Positions 16,213 through 25,063 of a stretch of 64,000 nucleotides of DNA are shown in pieces (the first letter of the stretch is position 1; every line of letters starts with the position of its first letter). The stretch spans positions 95,428 through 159,427 of the forward strand of contig NZ_CBDDRA010000012.1 in NCBI RefSeq assembly GCF_965232925.1, written 5' to 3'. The notes below the pieces were generated by a model. The model had not been told where the DNA came from. It saw nothing but the letters and a program-made list of their open reading frames with translations, and did no database searches. This DNA is from Tumidithrix helvetica. Its GTDB lineage: Bacteria; Cyanobacteriota; Cyanobacteriia; Pseudanabaenales; Pseudanabaenaceae. The position numbers were made by a program, and so were the translations under genes.

Positions 16213-17325
16213 TCAACCAGACAATTGCATTCGGCGCATTCCCCACCAAGCGATCGCAAATTCGACCATGCCCAAGAGTAAAAGAGCGATCGTTAAATGC
16301 CCCGTTCCTAGCCATCCCGATCCACGAATAAATACGTCTCGACAGAGTTCAATGTAGTAGCGAACAGGAACCAAGTAAGATACAAGCGAGAATGGAAACG
16401 GAACGCTATTGAGGGGAAAAAGAAATCCAGCCAGTAGAAAAGCCGTCAAGACCTTAATGGTTCCGATCGCCTGTACTGCTGCACTTTGCGTCGTGGTAAA
16501 AATCCCGATAATCAAGCCCAGTTGCACCGTTGCCAACATGAAAATGACAGTGCCAACTATCAAAGGCGTGGGATCGCCGATCGTGCGAACTCCAAACAAT
16601 AGAAATCCTACAACAAACAGAATTACCGCCTCTCCTAGACCGATAACAGTATATGCCAGCGATTTGCCCATTAGTAATTCAAAAGCGCTCAAGCTAGAAG
16701 CATAGAGTTGTAAGATCGTGCCTTGTTCTTTTTCTCGAACCAACGCGATCGCAATCAGCAAGGGTGGGAAAATCGCCAAAATCACACCATAACTTCCAGG
16801 CACAATAAACAACGACTCTTGCCGCCCGGGGTTGAACCAGAGTCGCACCTGAGCAACGACGCCTAACTCATCGGCAAGTTTGCCAAGCTGATTTTGCAGA
16901 ACCGATAGCGTTGTGCCTTGGATGGCTAATCGAACCACGCGAGCATTGATCACATCGCTACCATCAATGACAACCTGCAAATCCCCGGCTCTACCTGCTG
17001 CTACATTCGCACTAAATCCAACGGGAATATTGATTTGAACGAGGGCACTACCGCGATCGATCGCATCGGGAAAGCGATCGCCCCGCCAAATTGTCGGAAC
17101 AAATAGATTGGTGGCATAGAGCCGTTCGATATAGCTGCGACTGAGCGTGGTTCGATCTAGATCGCGCACCACCAAGGGAATATTTCTGGCTTCTAACCGA
17201 ATCGCAAAACCGATAATTAAAAGGGCAATCACAGGCAAAATAAATGCCAGCGCAACCCCCAAGTGATCGCGCTGAAACTGCTCTAATTCCTTAAAGAACT
17301 GATTGCGAATGCGACGGATCGTCAT
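16213..17325 (-). CDS. ABC-2 type permease, YbhS-like
   Basis: This 370-residue paralogue of the following permease has the same layout: helix (LGVALAFILPVIALLIIGFAI), a large periplasmic domain (VVIDGSDVINARVVRLAIQG), then hydrophobic helices with LVREKEQGTILQLYASSLSAFELLMGK as the coupling region. The ATG overlaps the ATPase stop (ATGA, 17322-17325). The two permeases probably form a heterodimer. The substrate is unknown; E. coli YbhFSR has been linked to cations and antibiotics. Confidence 0.88.
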   Translation of the reverse strand: MTIRRIRNQFFKELEQFQRDHLGVALAFILPVIALLIIGFAIRLEARNIPLVVRDLDRTTLSRSYIERLYATNLFVPTIWRGDRFPDAIDRGSALVQINIPVGFSANVAAGRAGDLQVVIDGSDVINARVVRLAIQGTTLSVLQNQLGKLADELGVVAQVRLWFNPGRQESLFIVPGSYGVILAIFPPLLIAIALVREKEQGTILQLYASSLSAFELLMGKSLAYTVIGLGEAVILFVVGFLLFGVRTIGDPTPLIVGTVIFMLATVQLGLIIGIFTTTQSAAVQAIGTIKVLTAFLLAGFLFPLNSVPFPFSLVSYLVPVRYYIELCRDVFIRGSGWLGTGHLTIALLLLGMVEFAIAWWGMRRMQLSG

Positions 17326-19289
17326 GGCGGCGCTCCTCCTGCCCGTTGAACTTCACCAATAAAGGCATCTTCTAAAGAGAATGGGATTGATTGCAGATCG
17401 GAGAAGGATAAATTGGCACTTTGCAGTAGCGATTTGACTTGAGGAAGTTCCAGATCGGGACGATCTAGCACGATATGGAGGCGATCGCCAAAGATGGATA
17501 CGCGCCAAGGTTCTAAGTGTTGCCGTAAGCGATCGTAACTCTCCTGTAATTGTTCGACATGCAGTTCAAATAGCTGCCCTGGCTGAGCTGCTTTAATTTC
17601 ACTCGCAGATCCCTCGGTGACTTTGCGCCCCGCTACCATAAAACAAAGGCGATTGCACTGTTCCGCCTCGTTCATGTAGTGTGTCGTCACGAGAATCGCT
17701 GTACCATTGCGGGCAAACTCATTAATCAATTGCCAGAACTGTTGCCTTGCCAGCACATCGGCTCCTGAAGTGGGCTCATCTAAAAATAAAATCTTCGGTT
17801 CGTGCATCACGCAGGCTCCAAAGGAAACACGCTGTTTCCATCCCCCTGGGAGTTGTCGCGTCAAGAGATGTTCTTGTCCTTCCAGTCCACAGGTTGCGAG
17901 TACCCATTTGATTTTTTCATGTTGCTGTCGCTGAGGAATGCCATAAACCCCACTGTAAAACTGTAAATTTTCGAGAATGGTCAGGTCATCATAGAGGGTA
18001 AATTTCTGACTCATGTAGCCAATCTGCTGTCTCAGTTCTGGGCTTCGGAGATTGCCCGTTTCTCCCGCCAGCGAAACCTCACCCGAACTAACGGGTAAGA
18101 GGCCACACAGCATTTTAATTGCGGTAGTTTTTCCAGCACCATTTGCACCGAGCAATCCATACACTTCGCCGTAGTGAATATCGAGGTTTAGCTCGTTCAC
18201 CGCATGGAAATTCCCAAAGATACGATTGAGATTATGGGCAGCGATCGCAATCTTAGCGCCTTTCCCTTGCCCTTGCTCCCCCGACATATTGTGTCGGGGA
18301 AAAGGGATCGATTGTGGCACAGATCCTTTCCGTCGTAAAAGCGTGACAAAAACATTTTCTAAGGTCGGTTCTTCGGGCTGGATGCGATCGTAGGACACTT
18401 GATGGAGATCGAGCAGGTCGCGGACTTGAATCTCGCCGTACTTGGAATCTCGGACTAACACTTCGACACGATCGCCAAAGGTTGCCACATCGGCAATTTG
18501 TCCCTGCAACGGATCGATCGCTTGTCTTAACATCTGTTCCGTTTCAAGTAGTTCTGGTGTGCGAATCACAAGCCGTTGCAGCCCTAGTTTAGCTTTCAAG
18601 GCAGATGGCGTATTCATTTGTTGAATCTCGCCATTGTGGAGTAAGGCAACGCGATCGCACCGTTCCGCTTCGTCTAGGTCGGGCGTAGCAACAATGACCG
18701 TAATCCCCTGCCTAGTAAGTCCTGCCAGAATATCCCAAAACTCTCGTCGCGCCACCGTATCAACTCCTGTCGTAGGCTCGTCGAGCAACAGAACTTGGGG
18801 TTCGGCAATCAAAGCACAACAAAGGGCTAATTTTTGCTTCATCCCACCCGAAAGCTTTCCAGCCAAGCGATCGCGAAACCGCTCCAACTGCATCAACGTG
18901 AGATATTTATTGCGTCGCGCTTCCAGTTGATTTTCTGGCACTAATCGGAGTCCAGCACTGTAGTTAATGTTTTCGTCAACGCTCAGATCGGGATAGAGCG
19001 AAAATTGCTGGGTCAGATACCCTGAGTAGTTACGAGCCTCCCTCGGAGACAACCCCAAAATTTGCACTGTACCTGCCGTTGCCTCCATGACCCCGCCTAG
19101 AATGTTGAAGGTCGTAGTCTTACCAGCACCATCGGCTCCAATCAACCCAAATAGTTCACCTTGCCGTACATCTAGATCGATGCCTCGAATGGCGATCGTT
19201 TTGCCATAGTGTCTATGCAGGTTCCGCACATGAATCGTAATCCGATTTTTTAGGGTAGGAGATAATATAGGTGCAGTGCTAACAGTCAT
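17322..19289 (-). CDS. Double ABC ATPase, YbhF-like
   Basis: The 655 residues hold two complete nucleotide-binding domains in tandem. The first (about 12-235) has Walker A GADGAGKTT, signature LSGGMKQKLAL and Walker B VLLLDEPTTGVD. The second (about 340-560) has GANGAGKTT, the signature LPGGWKQRVSF and ILFLDEPTSGAD. Each is followed by a short C-terminal domain. The second signature, LPGGW in place of LSGGQ, is divergent, so the two sites may be functionally unequal. It is the first gene of the exporter operon (ATPase, two permeases, adaptor), overlapping the first permease by 4 bp. Confidence 0.92.
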   Translation of the reverse strand: MTVSTAPILSPTLKNRITIHVRNLHRHYGKTIAIRGIDLDVRQGELFGLIGADGAGKTTTFNILGGVMEATAGTVQILGLSPREARNYSGYLTQQFSLYPDLSVDENINYSAGLRLVPENQLEARRNKYLTLMQLERFRDRLAGKLSGGMKQKLALCCALIAEPQVLLLDEPTTGVDTVARREFWDILAGLTRQGITVIVATPDLDEAERCDRVALLHNGEIQQMNTPSALKAKLGLQRLVIRTPELLETEQMLRQAIDPLQGQIADVATFGDRVEVLVRDSKYGEIQVRDLLDLHQVSYDRIQPEEPTLENVFVTLLRRKGSVPQSIPFPRHNMSGEQGQGKGAKIAIAAHNLNRIFGNFHAVNELNLDIHYGEVYGLLGANGAGKTTAIKMLCGLLPVSSGEVSLAGETGNLRSPELRQQIGYMSQKFTLYDDLTILENLQFYSGVYGIPQRQQHEKIKWVLATCGLEGQEHLLTRQLPGGWKQRVSFGACVMHEPKILFLDEPTSGADVLARQQFWQLINEFARNGTAILVTTHYMNEAEQCNRLCFMVAGRKVTEGSASEIKAAQPGQLFELHVEQLQESYDRLRQHLEPWRVSIFGDRLHIVLDRPDLELPQVKSLLQSANLSFSDLQSIPFSLEDAFIGEVQRAGGAPP

Positions 19290-19432
19290 AAGTTTGCCAG
19301 AACGTTCGCGCCTTTGACTTAAACATGGATGCCTCCTTCATAGCTAGATTGCCTTAGGCAGATTCAATCTCACGCTTTATTTGTTCAATTTCACCTCTAG
19401 CGACGAATCATGGCTGATTATGCTAGATGAGC

Positions 19433-20284
19433 TCATGACACAAACTCGTAGTCAATTTCTGTGATTTGCCCTTTAAAATACAGCCAGGTATCTTCTGGAC
19501 GCTCCCATTCCACTTCGCCATATAAGGGAATAGACATCCCATGCTGTACTGTGTATTCACCAAATCGGCAGTTCCAAGGCATCGCTAGCAGCTTGCCACC
19601 AAAGGTTCCATACCGAGCGTCTGCACGAACGCTATCGATCGCCCCGTCAGCATTAAACCGAAATACGAGGGAGGCTGTGGTTGCACCATCGGTCAGAGTC
19701 CCACGGGCAGAGAGGTCATCGATCGCTTCCCAGCACACGCCCTGACTGGGCAAAAGTGCTGTGGGATACCACGCTGCTTCGGCAAAGAATCGGAGCAATT
19801 CGCCTTGGTTTAGCTCAGGGGTATCGTGCAAATGGGCAAGCACGAACAACCCGAGTAATGATGCATGTAAGTTGCCTTTCCCTAGTAGATAGGTATCGTG
19901 AACGAATGCATTCACACCTGGAGCCATTTGGATATGCCCATCCCAATCAAAGCCAAGAGGCTGAGCGATCGCAACTTGTGTTGAGGTAAAAGGATTCCAC
20001 TTCACTTCTGTTTCGCTCATGTTGAACTGACCTCGATGCATGACCTTCACCGCAGCAATCATAGGCTGTCCGTTTTTCAACACTTTCCGAAAGAATCGTT
20101 GCACAGGTGTCGGCAGACCTTCAAGCTCTTCTTCGCGATAAAATTTGGGCTTAACGATCTGGCGTTCATTGGCAAACTTAGCCCGTAGATTAGCAGTATC
20201 TAGCTGCCATCGATATTTACCATAAACAATGGCAAGTCCAATGCCAATCAAAATCAAAGCAGCGATCGTTACAAGCCATTTCAT
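19433..20284 (-). CDS. DUF6544 family protein with N-terminal membrane anchor
   Basis: The 283-residue product begins with one helix (MKWLVTIAALILIGIGLAIVYG), followed by a soluble domain. LPTPVQRFFRKVL, NPFTSTQVAIAQPLGFDWDGHIQMAPG and AEAAWYPTALLPSQGVCWEAIDDLSARGTLTDG are blocks I associate with DUF6544. The biochemical function of the family is unknown to me. The domain probably faces the periplasm. The gene lies 143 bp upstream of the ABC exporter operon on the same strand and could be its first gene. Confidence 0.7.
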   Translation of the reverse strand: MKWLVTIAALILIGIGLAIVYGKYRWQLDTANLRAKFANERQIVKPKFYREEELEGLPTPVQRFFRKVLKNGQPMIAAVKVMHRGQFNMSETEVKWNPFTSTQVAIAQPLGFDWDGHIQMAPGVNAFVHDTYLLGKGNLHASLLGLFVLAHLHDTPELNQGELLRFFAEAAWYPTALLPSQGVCWEAIDDLSARGTLTDGATTASLVFRFNADGAIDSVRADARYGTFGGKLLAMPWNCRFGEYTVQHGMSIPLYGEVEWERPEDTWLYFKGQITEIDYEFVS

Positions 20285-20308
20285 CTATTGAATCCCTATA
20301 TTGGTTAG

Positions 20309-20415
20309 CTATAGGGCACCTCAAGAAATTCAAAATAATTGAGAATTTAAACGAAGCCTCAAGGTTTCAGACTCTTGTTATTGAGAATAAGTCAATTAAT
20401 AGAGGTGTCCTATAG
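20309..20415. repeat. 107-bp element with 14-bp terminal inverted repeats (MITE-like)
   Basis: CTATAGGGCACCTC (20309-20322) and GAGGTGTCCTATAG (20402-20415) are inverted complements with one G-T mismatch, enclosing 79 bp of AT-rich non-coding sequence. No clear target-site duplication is visible. It lies in the 392-bp gap between two divergent genes, which contains no other gene I can see. The mgtA-like promoter probably lies to its right. Confidence 0.45.
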
Positions 20416-20676
20416 ATTGCTGCGATTAAAGCGAGCGTTTAATTATCTCTTCGATCTCAAATACTATGACATAGGGATGTTTGAAATCATGTTGCAAGGA
20501 GTGTTGGAATTGAATGAGTTGTATTGAAATCATTTCAAACCTTAGAAGTAAGATGTCATCATATAGGTTCTATATCGTAATCAATCAATTCATTCAGTAA
20601 ATCAAACAGCGATCGCTTAGAGTACGCGAAATAGCAAGGTTATCAGTTGATTTGACCAACCAAAGGAAATGATTTT

Positions 20677-23364
20677 ATGACGCGATTAGGCAAAGCTACC
20701 GATGCACCCAAAAAGCCTAAAACAAGATCTAGCTCAGATGTGGAGTCATCCAAAGCGCTGATCGAAATGGCGAACTGTGATGTGGATGGAGTTTTACACT
20801 TATTCGATACTTCGCTAAAGGGGCTGAGCGATCGTGAAGCCAAGCAACGGCTAGAGAAATATGGGCTGAATGAAATCGCTCGCGAAAAACCGATCGCATG
20901 GCATATCCAACTGCTGAAAACGGTAACAAATCCCCTGTCGCTGTTACTCATCGTTCTCGCGGTGATTTCACTGTTGACAGGGAGTACGACTGCCGCCGCA
21001 ATCATTTTCATCATGGTGATTTTTGGGGGATTGCTGCGCTTCTCCCAAGAATTTCAATCGAACAAAGCTGCCGAAAAGCTGCGAGAAATGGTGAGTTCAA
21101 CTGCTACGGTGAGTCGCCAAGATGCCATACAAAATACGGCTCCAAAATCTGAAACGAAAGAAGTAAAGGGGGCAAACGCAGGCAAAGAAATTGCAGTGAA
21201 GTTGCTTGTGCCTGGGGATGTTATTTTTCTGTCGGCAGGAGATATGATCCCAGCCGATGTCAGGCTGATTGCGGCAAAGGATTTATTTCTCAGCCAATCT
21301 ACCCTCACTGGAGAGTCTCTGCCCGCCGAAAAGCACGTAGAACTCCCCGATGACAAGGAGAAAAATCCCTTAGAACTAGCGAATCTCTGTTTTATGGGTA
21401 CGGCAGTCGTGAGTGGTTCGGGAACCGCCGTTGTCGCCGAAACTGGCAGGCATACCTATTTGGCATCCTTGGCTAAAACTGTCAGTCGGCGCAAACCCCG
21501 CACCAGCTTTGATAAAGGGGTGAATGGCGTCACCATGCTGCTGTTGCGCTTCATGCTGATCATGGCTCCCCTCGTCTTTTTAATCAATGGAATCGTTAAA
21601 GGCAATTGGGTCGAAGCCTTCACCTTCTCTTTATCTGTGGCGGTGGGACTGGCTCCTGAAATGTTACCTGTGATTGTCACGGCTAATTTGGCGAAGGGAG
21701 CGATCTCGATGTCTGATAAAAAGGTGATTGTCAAAAATATTGATGCGATTCAAGATTTTGGCTCCATGAATATTCTCTGTACGGACAAAACAGGGACGCT
21801 GACCCAAGATAGAATCGTCTTGCAACGGCACTTAGACCCCTACGGTCAAGAGAGTACCGATGTGCTCAAATATGCCTATCTCAATAGCTTTTATCAGACG
21901 GGTTTAAAAAACTTGTTGGATATCGCCGTTCTCGAACACGATCGCGAACTCGAATCTTTAGAAATTGAGAAAAACTACCAGAAATTTGACGAAATTCCCT
22001 TTGACTTTGTGCGCCGTCGCATGTCTGTCGTGATCGAAGAAATGGGGAAACAGCATGTGCTAATTTGCAAAGGTGCAGTGGAAGAAATCCTAAAAGTTTG
22101 CACCCAACTCAAAGTCAATGACGAGGTTGTAGCGATGGATGAATCAGCCCGTAAAAAGGTAGCTGACTTACAACAAGCACTCAACGCCGATGGATTGCGG
22201 GTAATTGCCGTTGCCTACAAGGTGATGCCAAAGGATCAATCCCATTATGCGATCGCTGACGAAAGCGATCTGGTTCTATTAGGGAACATTGCCTTTCTCG
22301 ATCCGCCCAAAGATTCTGCGGCAGAGGCGATTAAAGCCCTGAAGCGCTCTGGCGTCGATGTCAAAATTTTAACAGGCGACAATGAAGTGATTACTCGAAA
22401 AATCTCTAAAGATGTGGGCTTGCCCGTCCATCATGTTTTATTAGGCAGTGAGATTGAATCTTTATCCGACGATCGGTTAGCCGAAGTCGCAGCCACCACA
22501 ACGATTTTTGCGAAGTTCTCTCCCACCCAAAAAGCCAAAGTGATTCAGGTGCTGCGAAAGAAAGGCACGATTGTGGGATATATGGGAGATGGGATCAATG
22601 ATGCGGCGGCTTTAAGGGAAGCGGATGTGGGTATTTCCGTGGATACGGCAGTCGATATTGCTAAGGAGTCGGCAGATATCATTTTATTAGAAAAAAATCT
22701 GTTAGTCCTAAGCTCTGGAGTGGTTGAAGGTCGCAAGACCTTTGCGAATATCATCAAATACATCAGAATGGGTACTAGCTCTAACTTTGGCAATATGTTT
22801 AGTGTCTTGGGCGCGAGTGCGATCCTACCATTTTTACCAATGCAGCCCGTGCAGATATTGATCAATAATCTGCTCTACGACTTTTCGCAAACGGGCATCC
22901 CCTTTGATGATGTGGATCGAGAAGAATTGGTGAAGCCGCCAAAGTGGAAAATTGATAATATTCAGCGATTTATGATATTCATCGGCCCGATTAGCTCCAT
23001 CTTTGACTATGCCACCTATGCCCTGATGTGGTTTGTATTTGGAGCGAATTCTAAAGAGCATCAAGCCTTGTTCCAAACGGGGTGGTTTGTGGAAAGCCTG
23101 ATGACTCAAACGCTGATAGTCCATGTCATTCGCACGGCTAAAGTTCCTTTTTTCCAAAGTCGGGCTTCTTTACCCATGCTCATGATTACCGCTACTGTAA
23201 TGGGTGTAGGTATGTATTTACCCTTTTCTCCCCTTGCCACCAGTTTAGGGTTTGTTCCCTTACCAGCCGTTTATTTTCTCTGGCTGGCTTTAATCCTTAC
23301 CTGCTATTGCGTCTTAACTCAATTTGTCAAAACTTGGTTCATCAAGAAATATAGCTATACCTAA
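20677..23364 (+). CDS. mgtA: MgtA-type magnesium-importing P-type ATPase
   Basis: The 895 residues match the P-type IIIB length. The N-terminal cation-ATPase domain (LKGLSDREAKQRLEKYGLNEI) is followed by paired helices, the actuator TLTGESLPAEK, and the phosphorylation site ILCTDKTGTLTQD with D370. KGAVEEILKVC lies in the nucleotide domain, TGDN, GDGINDAAALREADVGISV and C-terminal helices follow. The helix after the hinge, NLLYDFSQTGIPFDDVD, is characteristic of MgtA/MgtB. It drives Mg2+ into the cytoplasm. A charged insertion (about 148-166) sits in the actuator region. An AAAGGAAA site precedes the ATG. No mgtL-like leader was recognised. Confidence 0.92.
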   Translation: MTRLGKATDAPKKPKTRSSSDVESSKALIEMANCDVDGVLHLFDTSLKGLSDREAKQRLEKYGLNEIAREKPIAWHIQLLKTVTNPLSLLLIVLAVISLLTGSTTAAAIIFIMVIFGGLLRFSQEFQSNKAAEKLREMVSSTATVSRQDAIQNTAPKSETKEVKGANAGKEIAVKLLVPGDVIFLSAGDMIPADVRLIAAKDLFLSQSTLTGESLPAEKHVELPDDKEKNPLELANLCFMGTAVVSGSGTAVVAETGRHTYLASLAKTVSRRKPRTSFDKGVNGVTMLLLRFMLIMAPLVFLINGIVKGNWVEAFTFSLSVAVGLAPEMLPVIVTANLAKGAISMSDKKVIVKNIDAIQDFGSMNILCTDKTGTLTQDRIVLQRHLDPYGQESTDVLKYAYLNSFYQTGLKNLLDIAVLEHDRELESLEIEKNYQKFDEIPFDFVRRRMSVVIEEMGKQHVLICKGAVEEILKVCTQLKVNDEVVAMDESARKKVADLQQALNADGLRVIAVAYKVMPKDQSHYAIADESDLVLLGNIAFLDPPKDSAAEAIKALKRSGVDVKILTGDNEVITRKISKDVGLPVHHVLLGSEIESLSDDRLAEVAATTTIFAKFSPTQKAKVIQVLRKKGTIVGYMGDGINDAAALREADVGISVDTAVDIAKESADIILLEKNLLVLSSGVVEGRKTFANIIKYIRMGTSSNFGNMFSVLGASAILPFLPMQPVQILINNLLYDFSQTGIPFDDVDREELVKPPKWKIDNIQRFMIFIGPISSIFDYATYALMWFVFGANSKEHQALFQTGWFVESLMTQTLIVHVIRTAKVPFFQSRASLPMLMITATVMGVGMYLPFSPLATSLGFVPLPAVYFLWLALILTCYCVLTQFVKTWFIKKYSYT

Positions 23365-23387
23365 AGTTATCCAAACGCAAAACCACC

Positions 23388-23452
23388 ATAGCAATCCTAA
23401 ATGAGTTGTCATTAATTTGTAGCGCAGGCATCTTGCCTGCACGAACTGGAAG
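23388..23452 (+). repeat. 65-bp dispersed intergenic repeat, copy 2
   Basis: It matches the reverse complement of 13616-13680 (about 85-90%), including the GCAGGCATCTTGCCTGC hairpin. It lies in the 415-bp gap between mgtA and the NblA-like gene. The rest of that gap (to 23779) is AT-rich, shows no gene, and probably holds the promoter of the NblA-like gene. Confidence 0.65.
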
Positions 23453-23779
23453 CCCATACCGCGTTCGCAAACAATTAAGAATCGCTATAGTTGAGGGAGC
23501 TATTGCATTCCTTCTTTCCCAGTTTTATCCCAATTTTAAGTAAATTTGCAACCAATATGGACTTAAGTCCCTGATATTCCTAAGTTTTGTGTCGCTATCA
23601 ATCAATTGAGTCAATTCATGCATGAAATAACCCGACAACCTGTCAGGATGATTGCAGAATAATTCGACTCATGCAAGCATTCCGCAAGCTTAATCAGGAG
23701 CAAATCCTTATTTCGTTGCTAATGGGAAAACTCATAAATTTGTCTTGCTATTCTCGGCTTACTTATTGAGAGGTTTACC

Positions 23780-24160
23780 ATGAATATTGACTCACTTAGC
23801 CTGACTCTAGAACAAGAATTCCAAATGAGATTAGTGGAAGATTCCGTTCAGCAGATGAATCGATCGCAAATGGGAGATCTGATCGTCGAACTAGCGCGAA
23901 TCGTGATGATTAAAGACAACGCGATTCAGGATTTGCTAAATAATGAAATTCTGCCAAACTTAAGATTGAGTTTGACTCTGGAACAAGAATTCCAAATGGA
24001 AATAGTGGAAGATTCTATTCAAAAGATGAATCGATCGCAGATTCAAGTTATGCTAATTGAATTAGCGCAGGCATTGATGCTTAGAGACAACGAGATTCGA
24101 GATTTGTTACACAATAAAATTCTGCCAAGCTTGAGATTTGAGGAAGATTCACTTCTCTAA
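23780..24160 (+). CDS. Tandem double NblA-like protein
   Basis: This 126-residue protein is made of two similar halves, residues about 6-62 and 63-119. Each reads LSLTLEQEFQM, a VEDS-Q-MNRSQ helix, then an ELA helix with a -RDN or KDN and LL ending before the NE/NKILP tail. NblA proteins are about 60 residues with the same LSLEQEF, M-Q, L and RD-LL spacing; they bind phycobilisomes and target them for degradation in starvation. NblA works as a dimer, so a fused pair is a plausible built-in dimer. The halves are also similar in DNA with a 171-bp period, pointing to tandem duplication. ATG 23780 follows GAGAGG. Confidence 0.65.
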   Translation: MNIDSLSLTLEQEFQMRLVEDSVQQMNRSQMGDLIVELARIVMIKDNAIQDLLNNEILPNLRLSLTLEQEFQMEIVEDSIQKMNRSQIQVMLIELAQALMLRDNEIRDLLHNKILPSLRFEEDSLL

Positions 24161-24205
24161 TGCCAGTTTACATCTGTGGGCAAAAACTTATAAGGAAGGA
24201 ACCTA

Positions 24206-24880
24206 ATGATAATCGTCCACCACTTAAACAATTCCCGTTCTCAGCGCGTGCTTTGGCTTCTAGAAGAACTCAAATTAGAATACGAAATCAAGTGCTACGA
24301 GCGCGACCCCAAAACTATGCTAGCACCAGCATCACTGCGTCAAGTGCATCCGCTTGGTAAGTCGCCAGTGATTACTGACGACGGACTAACCTTGGCAGAA
24401 TCTGGAGCAATTATCGAATACCTCGTTGAACGCTACGGCAACGGACAGCTTATTCCTGCGCCACGTACCCCAGAACGGTTGCGTTACACCTACTGGCTCC
24501 ATTACGCCGAAGGCTCAGCAATGCCACCGTTACTACTCAAACTTGTTTTCGACCAAATTGAGAAGCAGTCAATGCCTTTTTTTATACGTCCGATTGCCAG
24601 AGCGATCGCTGGTCGTGTCAAAAGCTCGTTTATTGAACCTCAAATTACACTACACCTAGATTTCCTAGAGGCAGAGATGGGAAAAACTGAATGGTTTGCG
24701 GGTAACGAATTTACTGCCGCTGATATCCAGATGAGTTTCCCGCTAGAGGCGGCAGCGGCGAGGGGTGGACTAAATACGAGTCGTCCTAGGCTGATGTCTT
24801 TTCTGGATCGCATTCATCAACGTCCAGCATATCAACAGGCGCTTCAGCGCGGCGGTTTATACGAGTTTGTGAGATTCTAA
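24206..24880 (+). CDS. Glutathione S-transferase family protein
   Basis: This 224-residue protein has a thioredoxin-fold N-domain: MIIVHHLNNSRSQRVLWLLEEL, with Ser in place of Cys or Tyr at the likely glutathione contact, HPLGKSPVITDDG and the AESGAIIEYL motif. An all-helical C-domain with the capping FTAADIQMSFPLEAAAARG follows. The AAGGAAGGAACC purine tract lies upstream of ATG 24206. It probably conjugates or isomerises small electrophiles with glutathione. The closest overall pattern is the bacterial Gtt1/GstA-like type. It lies downstream of the NblA-like gene, 45 bp away, on the same strand. Confidence 0.87.
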   Translation: MIIVHHLNNSRSQRVLWLLEELKLEYEIKCYERDPKTMLAPASLRQVHPLGKSPVITDDGLTLAESGAIIEYLVERYGNGQLIPAPRTPERLRYTYWLHYAEGSAMPPLLLKLVFDQIEKQSMPFFIRPIARAIAGRVKSSFIEPQITLHLDFLEAEMGKTEWFAGNEFTAADIQMSFPLEAAAARGGLNTSRPRLMSFLDRIHQRPAYQQALQRGGLYEFVRF

Positions 24881-24895
24881 TTATGAAAATTACCT

Positions 24896-25063
24896 ATGAA
24901 TTTATCTCCAGGAAATTCTAATCCTTTGACCTATACTGCATTGGATGATTCTGGAATCGGTGTTAATGGAGCAGCGATCGCGTTGTGGATGATTTTCCTT
25001 TGGGCGATTAGTTTAGGGCTTCTATCCCTAGCTTGTTGGCAACTGTCAATGGCGAACCGATGA
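24896..25063 (+). CDS. Small single-pass membrane protein (55 aa) coupled to MFS gene
   Basis: ATG 24896 opens a 55-codon frame with a polar N-terminus (MNLSPGNSNPLTYTALDDSG) and one hydrophobic helix (AIALWMIFLWAISLGLLSLACWQL), ending MANR. Its TGA (25061-25063) overlaps the ATG (25060) of the MFS transporter in the ATGA arrangement, a common sign of translational coupling and evidence that both are real. No strong ribosome binding site lies upstream. I recognise no family. It could be an accessory subunit of the transporter, by inference. Confidence 0.5.
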   Translation: MNLSPGNSNPLTYTALDDSGIGVNGAAIALWMIFLWAISLGLLSLACWQLSMANR

